Assembly: GCA_938015405.1 (NCBI GenBank)
Contig: CALLPZ010000030.1
Location: 1 to 6,257, forward strand
Reading direction: 5' to 3'
DNA: 6,257 bases
Source: an uncultured Pseudanabaenaceae cyanobacterium
GTDB lineage: Bacteria > Cyanobacteriota > Cyanobacteriia > PCC-9006 > JAAUQQ01
A model generated the notes under the pieces. That model worked only from the letters and a program-made list of their open reading frames with translations, did no database searches and had not been told where the DNA came from. Below are positions 1 through 6,151 of this stretch, in pieces (the first letter of the stretch is position 1; each line of letters starts with the position of its first letter). A program made the translations under genes and the position numbers.

Positions 1-83
1 GCTACTTCGAGACACCCATCGAAAAGCGTAAGCGTAAAGCCATTGCACGCCGTAAGCAGCGTCGTAAGAATTTCCGCAGCTAG
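1..83 (+). CDS. rpsU: 30S ribosomal protein S21, C-terminal fragment (cut by window edge)
   Basis: This is the last part of the gene for small-subunit ribosomal protein S21, a short basic protein of the 30S platform that acts in translation initiation. The reading frame starts at base 3 and gives 26 codons before a TAG stop at 81-83. The visible peptide begins Y-F-E-T-P and continues as an Arg/Lys-rich stretch (K-R-K-R-K, then R-R-K-Q-R-R-K) ending N-F-R-S. That strongly basic tail directly after an E-x-P segment is the usual S21 C-terminus. The start and roughly the first half of the protein lie upstream of the window, so no start site or promoter can be judged. A hairpin terminator follows about 60 bases after the stop. 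The identification rests on a short fragment, but the composition and motif are distinctive and no other family fits as well. Confidence 0.9.
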   Translation, partial: YFETPIEKRKRKAIARRKQRRKNFRS

Positions 84-103
84 TGACCTGAGCTGGGCTT
101 AAT

Positions 104-224
104 CGTTTCAAGCGAATTATCTCAGTCACAGCCATTAGAAGACGAGCCGGTGTTAGCCATGGAGCTAGCCCCGGCTTTGCTTTGGGAAAATTAGCAGGCG
201 GGCTTGAAGAAGTCGCTTGAAACG
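104..224. repeat. 12-bp perfect inverted repeat enclosing the rpsU terminator
   Basis: CGTTTCAAGCGA at 104-115 is the exact reverse complement of TCGCTTGAAACG at 213-224. The arms are 97 bases apart, and the terminator hairpin (146-175) sits between them. The right arm abuts the stop codon (225-227) of the convergent exoprotein gene. A perfect 12-bp pair within about 140 bp is unlikely by chance (order of 1 in 1000). It could form an outer stem in a read-through transcript from either direction, or it could be the remnant of a small mobile element. The function is unknown. Confidence 0.6.
146..183 (+). terminator. Intrinsic terminator of rpsU
   Basis: The arms GCCGGTGTTAGC (146-157) and GCTAGCCCCGGC (164-175) can form a 12-position stem with one mismatch and one G-U wobble around a 6-base loop. 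The T-rich run TTTGCTTT (176-183) follows directly. This is the standard form of a Rho-independent terminator on the + strand, 62 bases after the rpsU stop. It probably does not serve the oppositely oriented exoprotein gene, because no T-run follows the stem when it is read on the - strand. Confidence 0.8.
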
Positions 225-3161
225 CTACTGAAAACGGATTGGCTCGAAAAGGGCCTTCCTCTGGGGGCAATTATTGTGATGCCCAGGCAAGAGCTCTTGA
301 ACTGCTTGTAACTGAATTTGGTGATCTTTAGTCAATCGCCAATAGCTGGCTTCTTGGTACATCGGCTGGTTTTGCTGCCGAGCCCATTGAGTTTCCCCAT
401 CATCTCCCCCAGCTGCTCGGGGGTCTTGCCATAGCGATCGCCCCGGCAAGACCTGCTGTGCTGAGTCGGCCAAGCCACCTCGACCGCTTAATCGCAACAT
501 GGCATCACTATTGCGACAGCCCAAGAACTGAGGAGTCGCTAATTTGTCCTCACGAACAAGCACATCAACCTGGAGCTGAGAATTCTGATTCGACTCATCC
601 TCCTTGGCCCTAATACTCTGAGGAACAACAACGGCGATCGCAGAGGCCAGAACCTCACGGGGAAACAGTATTGATGTAGATGGCCCCGGCTTGGAATTGG
701 AGATTGATTCCGGCTCAGCGTTCAATTCTAGGGGCGGTCGCTTGGGCAAGGAATGAGTTGGCCTCGGCGATGGATTCGCGGTTGCAGGCAGCGAAAATTC
801 TAGGTCATTGTTAATGGTCTCGTTCGGAGGGGGAGGAAGAGGAGGAGGAGGAGGCTCACGATTAGGGCCAGCTGGCTCAATGGGACTAGCAGGCTCACCA
901 GAATTCGGGCTCTCGGGAACAGTCGGCTCGCCAGTAGGTATCTCGGTCAAATCCACTGGAATGACAGGGGGATCGGGCAAATTCTCAATTGTCACCTGCC
1001 CCAACAGGTCATTCCCCAGGGTGAGGCGATCGCTGGGTTGTAAGCCTTCAACTGCATTCGCTTTCAACGAAATCAAGCCCAAATCGCCCCCTTTGGTTAG
1101 GGCTGAAATATCGCTATTACCAGTAGCCCTAATGTTCTCAGCCGTGATGCTCACAGTGCCGCCATCCCCTCTGGCAGAATTTCGAACATCAGCACTCAAA
1201 CGGGCCCCATTGGCCAACAGAAAAGTGTCAGCAGCAATCTCAATTTGGCCTGGAATGGCACCGGAATTTTCCCCATTGCTTTGGACTTGAGCCCCATTGC
1301 TTAAGGTCAAATCACCCGTTTTTATTGCAATGCGGCCTGCTTGGCCCTGCCCCGAAGTTGCAACACTGGCCTTGAGAAAGGCCGCAGGTCCCGAGGGATT
1401 CTCACCATCAATATTGATGAACTCACTCGCCTTAATGAGGATGTCCCCAGCATCTCCCTGTCCCTCAATGGCACTCTGGAGCCTAGCCCCGGTTTGCAGA
1501 CTAAGCTGCGCAGTCTCAATGGACAGCGCTCCCCCATCCCCCCTGGCTGTCCGGCGATTATTGCCTGTCTCGATAAGGCTGTTGCTTTCTAGGCCCAGCA
1601 GAGTACGAGCCTGAATCGCAATGGAACCAGCATTACCTTGGCCTTCAGTCACACTGCTAATCCTTGCATCATCTGACAAGAGCAGCGCTTGGGATTCGAG
1701 GCGAATATTCCCAGCGAGACCTCGCCCAGTCAGACGGCTCATCAATTCGCTTTTGGCGCGATCGCCTGCCAACGTAATCTGGTTGTCTTGGCCCAGTGGC
1801 ACAGGATTCGTCGCCCGCAACGTAATATCCCCACCGCGCCCAACCCCTCTCATCTGGGTATCTAGAAGGGCATCCACTAGCTCGATTTGAGCCGCCTGGA
1901 GCAAAATATTGCCTGAATCTCCCTCGCTACCCAGATTACTTTGACTTAAGACCCGAGCCAGATTTGTGGGGGAACTGCGAAGCTGAATTCTATCCTGGGC
2001 CTGGAGCTCAATATTGCCCCCGTTTCCCTCACCCAGATTGCTACTTTGTAATCGCGTTCCGGTTAGTAAGATATCGCGAGCCCCAAGACGAATATCACCG
2101 CCATTGCCTGCCCCATTGACAGCATTGAATGTGGAGATCGACCCATTCACCACCATCAAGGTGCCGCCACTCTCCAGCGTCACATCACCACTGTCGCCCC
2201 GAGTGCTTGGGCCCACATAGGCCTGAATCTCTGTCAGCTGAATGTTACCCCCAGCGGTTAGCTCAACCGAGCCAGCATCACCTACGGGAGCTGTGGAGCG
2301 ACTGTCAATTCTTCCTTCTATGGAAATATCTCCTCCCGCTTTCAGCACCACCGAACCAGCATCACCACTAGTACCCAGCGTTTTAATACCTTGTACAACC
2401 CGCAAGTCTTTCCCCGCCGAAAGCGAGACAGACGAAGGGGCACTGAGAGCACGAAAGGAGGCATTTCCCTGGGAAGCGGCGGAAATCCTTTGCGCAATCA
2501 GACTGCCCAGCTCAATGCTGTCTTGAGTCGTCAGTTGGATTGAACGAACGCTGCGCAGATCACCGGCTCCAGCAATCAGCTCAGCAGCAATCGTGATGTC
2601 GCCGCCATTGTTAATCAAATTGCCACGGTTCTCAATCCCGCTGTTCGTGGAGATATTGCCTAATCCCACAGGCGCAGAAATGCTCAACAAACTAGGTTCG
2701 GAGAGTGAAGCAAAAAAGCGATCGCCATTGGCAAAACGAACGCTATCCGCAGTTGCAAGGGTAAAGTTGCCGTTCAACCCCAGACTCGACCCTGCCTCAA
2801 AGACAAATCCACTAGGATTCAGCAAAAATAAGTTCGCATCGCCTGAAACCCTAATTTGCCCACCAATCTGGGACGGTGACGACCCCGTAATCCGGCCAAA
2901 AATAGCTTCAACAGTGGATGCGGGCAAAAACTGTGCCGTCTTGCCCGCCGGAATATTAAACGTTTGGAAGCTATGGAAAAGGTTGGGCCCCGCCTGTTGT
3001 CCCCCGGTGATGTTGAAAAAACTTCCACTCACATTCACCTGGGTATTCAAAGTGCCATCGCCAACGGGCTGCCCCAATGCAGCCCGCTGACATTCCCCCA
3101 TTGCGACCCCAGTAAAGGCCAGCATCACCCCAAATGACTTAGCCCAAAGGTGTCCCCACAT
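225..3161 (-). CDS. Two-partner secretion exoprotein (TpsA) with filamentous haemagglutinin N-terminal domain and C-terminal two-cysteine domain
   Basis: This is a large secreted or surface protein of the filamentous-haemagglutinin class, exported by the Sec system and then by a TpsB outer-membrane transporter that is not in the window. With the ATG at 3159-3161 it has 978 residues. Residues 1-30 look like a signal peptide (hydrophobic core S-F-G-V-M-L-A-F-T-G-V-A-M, likely cut A-L-G/Q-P). The TPS domain follows at about 32-165, with G-D-G-T-L-N-T, F-H-S-F-Q-T-F-N-I (62-70) and L-L-N-P-S-G (113-118, a variant of the family N-P-N-G). About 15 repeats of the type G-x-[GA]-G-x-[IV]-x-[IL]-x-[AT] fill 265-703, as expected for a right-handed beta-helix. 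A proline-rich linker (729-811) includes an uninterrupted P5-L-P4 tract at 770-779. The C-terminal domain carries Cys882, G-R-G-G (893-896) and Cys965. A GTG at 3186-3188 would add nine residues, but it gives a poorer signal peptide. Neither start has a clear Shine-Dalgarno sequence. An in-frame TAG lies just upstream of the GTG. The gene contains five HIP1 sites, so it looks resident in the genome rather than newly acquired. Its ligand and role (adhesion, surface layer or other) cannot be told from sequence. Confidence 0.88.
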   Translation of the reverse strand: MWGHLWAKSFGVMLAFTGVAMGECQRAALGQPVGDGTLNTQVNVSGSFFNITGGQQAGPNLFHSFQTFNIPAGKTAQFLPASTVEAIFGRITGSSPSQIGGQIRVSGDANLFLLNPSGFVFEAGSSLGLNGNFTLATADSVRFANGDRFFASLSEPSLLSISAPVGLGNISTNSGIENRGNLINNGGDITIAAELIAGAGDLRSVRSIQLTTQDSIELGSLIAQRISAASQGNASFRALSAPSSVSLSAGKDLRVVQGIKTLGTSGDAGSVVLKAGGDISIEGRIDSRSTAPVGDAGSVELTAGGNIQLTEIQAYVGPSTRGDSGDVTLESGGTLMVVNGSISTFNAVNGAGNGGDIRLGARDILLTGTRLQSSNLGEGNGGNIELQAQDRIQLRSSPTNLARVLSQSNLGSEGDSGNILLQAAQIELVDALLDTQMRGVGRGGDITLRATNPVPLGQDNQITLAGDRAKSELMSRLTGRGLAGNIRLESQALLLSDDARISSVTEGQGNAGSIAIQARTLLGLESNSLIETGNNRRTARGDGGALSIETAQLSLQTGARLQSAIEGQGDAGDILIKASEFINIDGENPSGPAAFLKASVATSGQGQAGRIAIKTGDLTLSNGAQVQSNGENSGAIPGQIEIAADTFLLANGARLSADVRNSARGDGGTVSITAENIRATGNSDISALTKGGDLGLISLKANAVEGLQPSDRLTLGNDLLGQVTIENLPDPPVIPVDLTEIPTGEPTVPESPNSGEPASPIEPAGPNREPPPPPLPPPPNETINNDLEFSLPATANPSPRPTHSLPKRPPLELNAEPESISNSKPGPSTSILFPREVLASAIAVVVPQSIRAKEDESNQNSQLQVDVLVREDKLATPQFLGCRNSDAMLRLSGRGGLADSAQQVLPGRSLWQDPRAAGGDDGETQWARQQNQPMYQEASYWRLTKDHQIQLQAVQELLPGHHNNCPQRKALFEPIRFQ
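826..854 (+). repeat. 29-base polypurine tract encoding the poly-proline linker
   Basis: An unbroken run of G and A on the + strand, made largely of GGA units, lies on the template strand of the exoprotein gene. It reads on the coding strand as proline codons of the P5-L-P4 segment. Its repeated GG units could in principle form a weak two-layer G-quadruplex or triplex. The simplest explanation is coding: CCN codons in a simple repeat that can change length by slippage. Confidence 0.7.
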
Positions 3162-3226
3162 ATATTCTGTATGCCCAGGGCAGCCCACCAGATGGCGATT
3201 CTACTGTAGGAAAGCAATGACCTACT

Positions 3227-3274
3227 AAAAAAACAAATGGCCGAGCTTCTTCATAGAAGCTCAGCCATTTGTTT
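3227..3274 (-). terminator. Strong intrinsic terminator of chlP
   Basis: Read on the - strand, a 19-bp stem (AAACAAATGGCTGAGCTTC pairing with the arm at 3231-3249, with one G-U wobble and no mismatch) closes a 6-base loop. Seven T residues are continuous with the end of the stem (complement of A-run 3227-3233). It begins 33 bases after the chlP stop codon. On the + strand no T-run follows, so it acts for chlP. It lies only 65 bases before the ATG of the downstream exoprotein gene, so that gene must have its own promoter in the short gap or live on read-through. Confidence 0.93.
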
Positions 3275-3307
3275 CAGCCACCATCGCCTAGTGAGCAAAA
3301 GCCAGGT

Positions 3308-4585
3308 TTAGCCCTTGACTTTCTCTTTCTCAGGCGCAACCTCTACGGGCTTGGGAGCTGCAGGCGCCAGCGCATTGCCACGGATCAAGCTACCGATGGT
3401 CTTAGCGGTAATCTTCAGCTGCACCAAGGGATTGGCAGGAACCACAGTCTTGTACAGGTAGCTATCAAAGGTCAGCTTCTGCACATCGATGTCGTCGCAC
3501 ATTTCCACGAAGGCTTCGCGGGCGGCATCGGAGGTGTAAAACACTTTCTGAAGAATATCCAGCACCTTATAGGTGGCACCGTAGGTTTTATCCCACTTCT
3601 TCAGGTAGGTCTTCTTGAGCTCCTTCTCCAGGGGCACGCGAGCGCCAGACTTGGACAGCTCAACGATCGCCTCTGCACACATGCGGCCAGACTTAGCCGC
3701 AAAGTAGATGCCTTCGCCAGAGCACTTGGTCACATAGCCTGCAGCATCGCCCACAAGAGCAACACGGCCGACAACGCGGCGAGGACGGGGATGCTCAGGA
3801 ATGGGGTGAGCTTCCACCTTGATGATCTCGCCGCCTTCAATGCGGTTGGCCGCACGGGCGCGAATGCCAGCTTGGAGCTTCTTGATGTCGCGCTGGTTGA
3901 CACTCATGGTGCCGGTGCCCACAGCAACGTGGTCGTACTTAGGGAAAACCCAAGCGTAGAAATCGGTGGAGACGTCATCGCCGACGTACATCTCAGCACG
4001 ATCCTTGTAGTAAGCCATCTTGTCTTCAGGAATGCGGATGCGCTCCTGGAAGGCAATGGCGTAGTTGTAGTCACCAGCATCAATTGCTTTGGCGATGCGG
4101 GAGTTAGCGCCATCGGCACCAATCACCATATCTACTTCTAGCGCCTTGAACTCACCCTGGAGTCCTTCGCCAGAGTTGTCTGCGTAGTGCAGCACATAGG
4201 GATCATTATCATTGCTGGGAATCTCCAGCTTATTGACGGTGCCGTTGATCAGGTGGGCACCCAGCTCAGCAGCGCGATCGCGCAGGAAGCCATCCAATAC
4301 CTCACGACGGCACATGCCGATGTACTCGTCATCCTTGAGGGTGGAGCCAATCTGCACTTCCACATTGGAAGGAGAAATCATCGTCATCTTGCGCACACGG
4401 CGATCGATGATTTCAGGCGGCAGATCAAACTCATCCACCATGCACAGGGGAATTGCACCACCACAGGGCTTGGCATTATCCAGCTTGCGCTCAATCAAGT
4501 AGGTTTCAATACCTGCTTTAACGAGGATTTCAGCGGCGCAGGAACCTGCAGGACCGCCCCCTACAACAGCAACTCTTAGGGCCAA
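3308..4585 (-). CDS. chlP: Geranylgeranyl diphosphate / geranylgeranyl-chlorophyll reductase
   Basis: ChlP is an NADPH-dependent flavoprotein that reduces the geranylgeranyl chain to phytyl, either on chlorophyllide-bound geranylgeraniol or on free geranylgeranyl diphosphate, for chlorophyll a, tocopherol and phylloquinone synthesis. It works at the thylakoid membrane. The 425-residue product shows the FAD-binding Rossmann motif V-V-G-G-G-P-A-G (7-14) with an acidic-ended strand T-Y-L-I-E-R (28-33). It also has the family signature K-P-C-G-G-A-I-P (39-46), I-D-R-R-V-R-K-M (60-67), the D-G motif I-G-A-D-G-A-N-S (155-162) and the second FAD motif A-L-V-G-D-A-A-G-Y-V (276-285). All expected key residues are present, and I see no frameshift. 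The start is TTG at 4583-4585. An in-frame TGA lies 15 bases upstream of it, no ATG precedes the conserved L-R-V-A-V-V-G strand, and a GGGAG ribosome site sits 7 bases before the TTG. Known cyanobacterial ChlP proteins, from memory, are about 405-410 residues. The extra length here is an Ala/Pro/Lys/Glu-rich tail after about residue 405. The gene ends in its own terminator and is probably monocistronic. Confidence 0.96.
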   Translation of the reverse strand: MALRVAVVGGGPAGSCAAEILVKAGIETYLIERKLDNAKPCGGAIPLCMVDEFDLPPEIIDRRVRKMTMISPSNVEVQIGSTLKDDEYIGMCRREVLDGFLRDRAAELGAHLINGTVNKLEIPSNDNDPYVLHYADNSGEGLQGEFKALEVDMVIGADGANSRIAKAIDAGDYNYAIAFQERIRIPEDKMAYYKDRAEMYVGDDVSTDFYAWVFPKYDHVAVGTGTMSVNQRDIKKLQAGIRARAANRIEGGEIIKVEAHPIPEHPRPRRVVGRVALVGDAAGYVTKCSGEGIYFAAKSGRMCAEAIVELSKSGARVPLEKELKKTYLKKWDKTYGATYKVLDILQKVFYTSDAAREAFVEMCDDIDVQKLTFDSYLYKTVVPANPLVQLKITAKTIGSLIRGNALAPAAPKPVEVAPEKEKVKG

Positions 4586-4592
4586 GACCGTT

Positions 4593-4597
4593 CTCCC
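4593..4597 (-). promoter_or_regulatory. Ribosome binding site that fixes the TTG start of chlP
   Basis: GGGAG on the - strand, 7 bases before the TTG codon at 4583-4585, matches the anti-Shine-Dalgarno core at ideal spacing. Together with the in-frame TGA just upstream, it leaves TTG as the only sensible start. The nearest upstream ATG (4602-4604) is in another frame and has no such site before it. Confidence 0.75.
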
Positions 4598-5247
4598 AAT
4601 TCATGGCTACAGGGTCAAATCGTATCAGCCCCCCTGGATGCTCAGGGAAAGGCCTTCGGCGTTTATGACTGATCTGAAACTGTCCGTAATTTTTTGAAAT
4701 ATTTTAAGATTTTCCTTAGATGGATAGAGAATGCCTCGCAACAAGGCCTCGGCAATCCAGTTTTCTGAACGGCCTCAACACCCAGCCCAAAAGAGTTTTC
4801 CGGTCACCCAGATGACCCAATAGGTCATTTGATAGTCCATGACTTTGAAGCCCAAGTCTCCTGTCTACATTCAGAGCATCATGCATGGCTCAAACAATTT
4901 TGTCTGGAGCAACCTGGCCTCTCCACACAAAGCCCACAAGGCAACATAGATAGGAGTTGCTCTAGCACCACCTCTGCACTATCCCAACCGCTTCGAAACA
5001 CCGAAATCTCCCACTCAGTCCAACGATCCACAGTCATGCTGAGACAAAACTCGACGACTCCCAGACAGGATGAGTCACCCAAAGCATGAACGGTTTACAG
5101 CTAAGTTGATAGGGGAAGGTAGTAGACCTCTTGCACAAGTTCAAAGCTGCCTCAGCCTCTCAAATGGGTTACGAAAAGTCCCTGCCACAGGCTTGATATG
5201 GGGATTTAGAGAGTAGGGAGCAAGCTAAAGGGTGATGCAAGAGCTCC

Positions 5248-5267
5248 GATACTGCGATCGCAGTATC
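5248..5267. repeat. Perfect 20-bp palindrome centred on HIP1
   Basis: GATACTGCGATCGCAGTATC reads identically on both strands, and the central eight bases are the HIP1 octamer. The pairing stops at the next base on each side (C against T). It lies 77 bases before the ATG of the GNAT-domain gene, inside the gene-free region. It could be a dimer-binding operator, a cruciform site, or simply an extended HIP1 site. Confidence 0.7.
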
Positions 5268-5344
5268 TGATCCCTGGCCCGTCCCCAGCCAGAGCACCTT
5301 GCCCCGCTTGCAGCTTCCCGCCGAATCGTGCCGTTCCTTTTCTG

Positions 5345-6151
5345 ATGATGATGGAAGCTTCGCCCAACGATCCCCCTGTCAACATGTCTTCAACAGAGCT
5401 GAGCACCTCCGGATCTGCTCAGCTCCAAGACAGCATCAGTCCTCCATTACAGACCCGGGTCTCCCCCCAAGCGGGCCAGTTCTACCCCATTCCAGGTCTT
5501 CCAGAAGACTATCGTTGCGGTCTACAGCCCAACCTAGATCCCATGGCAAAGATGGCAGGGCTGAAAGTCTTAGGCGATCGCCGCAGCACAGCCTCCCTAG
5601 GCCTATTCGTTGTGATTTTCTTCAGCCTCACGCTGACGTTGTTGGCCGTTGGAGAGGCTTTACGGATGGTGCTGCCAGCAGCCAGTCCACTCTTGGAGAT
5701 GGTCATGACGCTCACGCTATTGCTCCTGTTAGTGGCACCGGTAGCCCTAGCAGCGATGCTGGGCATTTCCCTAGGCCAAGCCATTCGCCAACCCAAGCGG
5801 CGCACCAACCCCGACCTCGAAAAAGTGTGGTTGCTCCAGCGAGGCAATAACACAGTCGGTAAGCTGCGGATCTTGCCGGAAGGGCTGCGGCTGCGGCTAC
5901 TTTGGGTTCGTCTAGAACCGAAATATCGGGGCCAGGGAATCGGTCAAGCCTTCGTCAGTGCTGTGCTCAGAGCCGAAGGTCAACCTTGCCGCGTGAAAGT
6001 CAACAACGATAGTAGCGAAGCTTCCACAACCTTTTTTCAAAGTTGTGGCTTCCAGCTCCTTCCAAACCCTAAAGAACAATCAACCCCACCCAAGCGGCGA
6101 TCGCTCTTGGGGAAATCCAACCCAATCTGGCTCCTGTATGACCCTAAATAG
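5345..6151 (+). CDS. Membrane-anchored GNAT-domain N-acetyltransferase, uncharacterised
   Basis: The 268-residue product has three parts. Residues 1-80 are a polar Ser/Pro/Gln-rich, probably disordered N-terminus. Two hydrophobic segments, about 83-103 and 117-145, are likely a transmembrane hairpin, followed by the positive cluster K-R-R. A soluble part from about 158 to 268 resembles the second half of a GNAT acetyltransferase. In it, a strand L-L-W-V-R-L (185-190) leads into the acetyl-CoA pyrophosphate loop Y-R-G-Q-G-I-G (194-200), then a helix, a strand (C-R-V-K-V-N), and the typical F-F-Q-S-C-G-F-Q-L-L (230-239). The first strands and helices of a normal GNAT fold are short or missing. 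The substrate is unknown. The start is the first of three consecutive ATG codons; there is no clear ribosome site. The frame is open upstream to a TAG at 5207-5209, but that stretch has no ATG, GTG or TTG. An ATG at 5384 is an alternative. The gene contains two HIP1 sites (5574 and 6097). It is divergent from chlP, and nothing in its surroundings indicates its role. Confidence 0.8.
   Translation: MMMEASPNDPPVNMSSTELSTSGSAQLQDSISPPLQTRVSPQAGQFYPIPGLPEDYRCGLQPNLDPMAKMAGLKVLGDRRSTASLGLFVVIFFSLTLTLLAVGEALRMVLPAASPLLEMVMTLTLLLLLVAPVALAAMLGISLGQAIRQPKRRTNPDLEKVWLLQRGNNTVGKLRILPEGLRLRLLWVRLEPKYRGQGIGQAFVSAVLRAEGQPCRVKVNNDSSEASTTFFQSCGFQLLPNPKEQSTPPKRRSLLGKSNPIWLLYDPK

Larger units (their letters stand above)
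4586..5344. other. Gene-free divergent control region between chlP and the GNAT-domain gene
   Basis: I find no convincing gene in these roughly 760 bases. The two open frames of more than 65 codons (4829-5089 + and 4879-5082 -) overlap each other, begin at TTG without a ribosome site, and have unnatural Ser/Gln- or Cys-rich composition. The chlP leader contains a small hairpin (CCCTG/CAGGG, 4632-4636 and 4643-4647). An AT-rich patch at 4687-4713 is the likeliest place for the chlP promoter, though I cannot find a convincing -35/-10 pair. Another small hairpin (ATGACC/GGTCAT) lies at 4812-4828. A 20-bp palindrome lies at 5248-5267. I recognise no tRNA, Yfr1-type or SRP-type RNA. The length is long for a simple divergent promoter, so a decayed gene or an unrecognised small RNA remains possible. 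Confidence 0.55.
434..6104. repeat. Nine HIP1 octamers (GCGATCGC) across the window
   Basis: HIP1 copies begin at 434, 634, 1026, 1758, 2718, 4274, 5254, 5574 and 6097. HIP1 is the palindromic octamer over-represented in many cyanobacterial genomes. Five copies lie in the exoprotein gene, one in chlP, one in the intergenic region and two in the GNAT gene, so all of these regions share the genome's signature and none stands out as recently imported. The copy at 4274 is part of a 12-bp palindrome (4272-4283) and that at 5254 of a 20-bp one. Confidence 0.85.

Noticed and set aside
808..2526. Several 65-160 codon + strand frames opposite the exoprotein gene
   Set aside because: They follow the codon periodicity of the exoprotein repeats in antisense. 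The Pro/Ser/Leu-rich translations have no domain or ribosome site.
3186..3188. GTG as the exoprotein start
   Set aside because: It is possible, but the added residues place an acidic, polar stretch before the signal peptide. The ATG at 3159-3161 gives a better n-region. Neither has a clear ribosome site, so this is a preference and not a proof.
3269..4141. 290-codon open frame on the + strand
   Set aside because: It lies opposite chlP, whose protein is unmistakable. The translation matches no domain I know and is best explained as the antisense shadow of a GC-biased coding strand.
4812..4828. Short hairpin ATGACC/GGTCAT as a terminator
   Set aside because: The stem is only 6 bp and the tail is TTGATA rather than a T-run. 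No gene ends just before it.
4829..5089. Two overlapping opposite-strand frames (4829-5089 + and 4879-5082 -) in the gap
   Set aside because: Both begin at TTG without a ribosome site, are odd in composition, and cannot both be real. No recognisable family in either.
5128..5243. Inverted CTCTTGCA / TGCAAGAG pair (5128-5135 and 5236-5243) as ends of a small insertion element
   Set aside because: Only 8 bp match, the flanks do not continue the match, several such pairs are expected by chance in 760 bp, and there is no target duplication or transposase. The left end only vaguely recalls IS termini.
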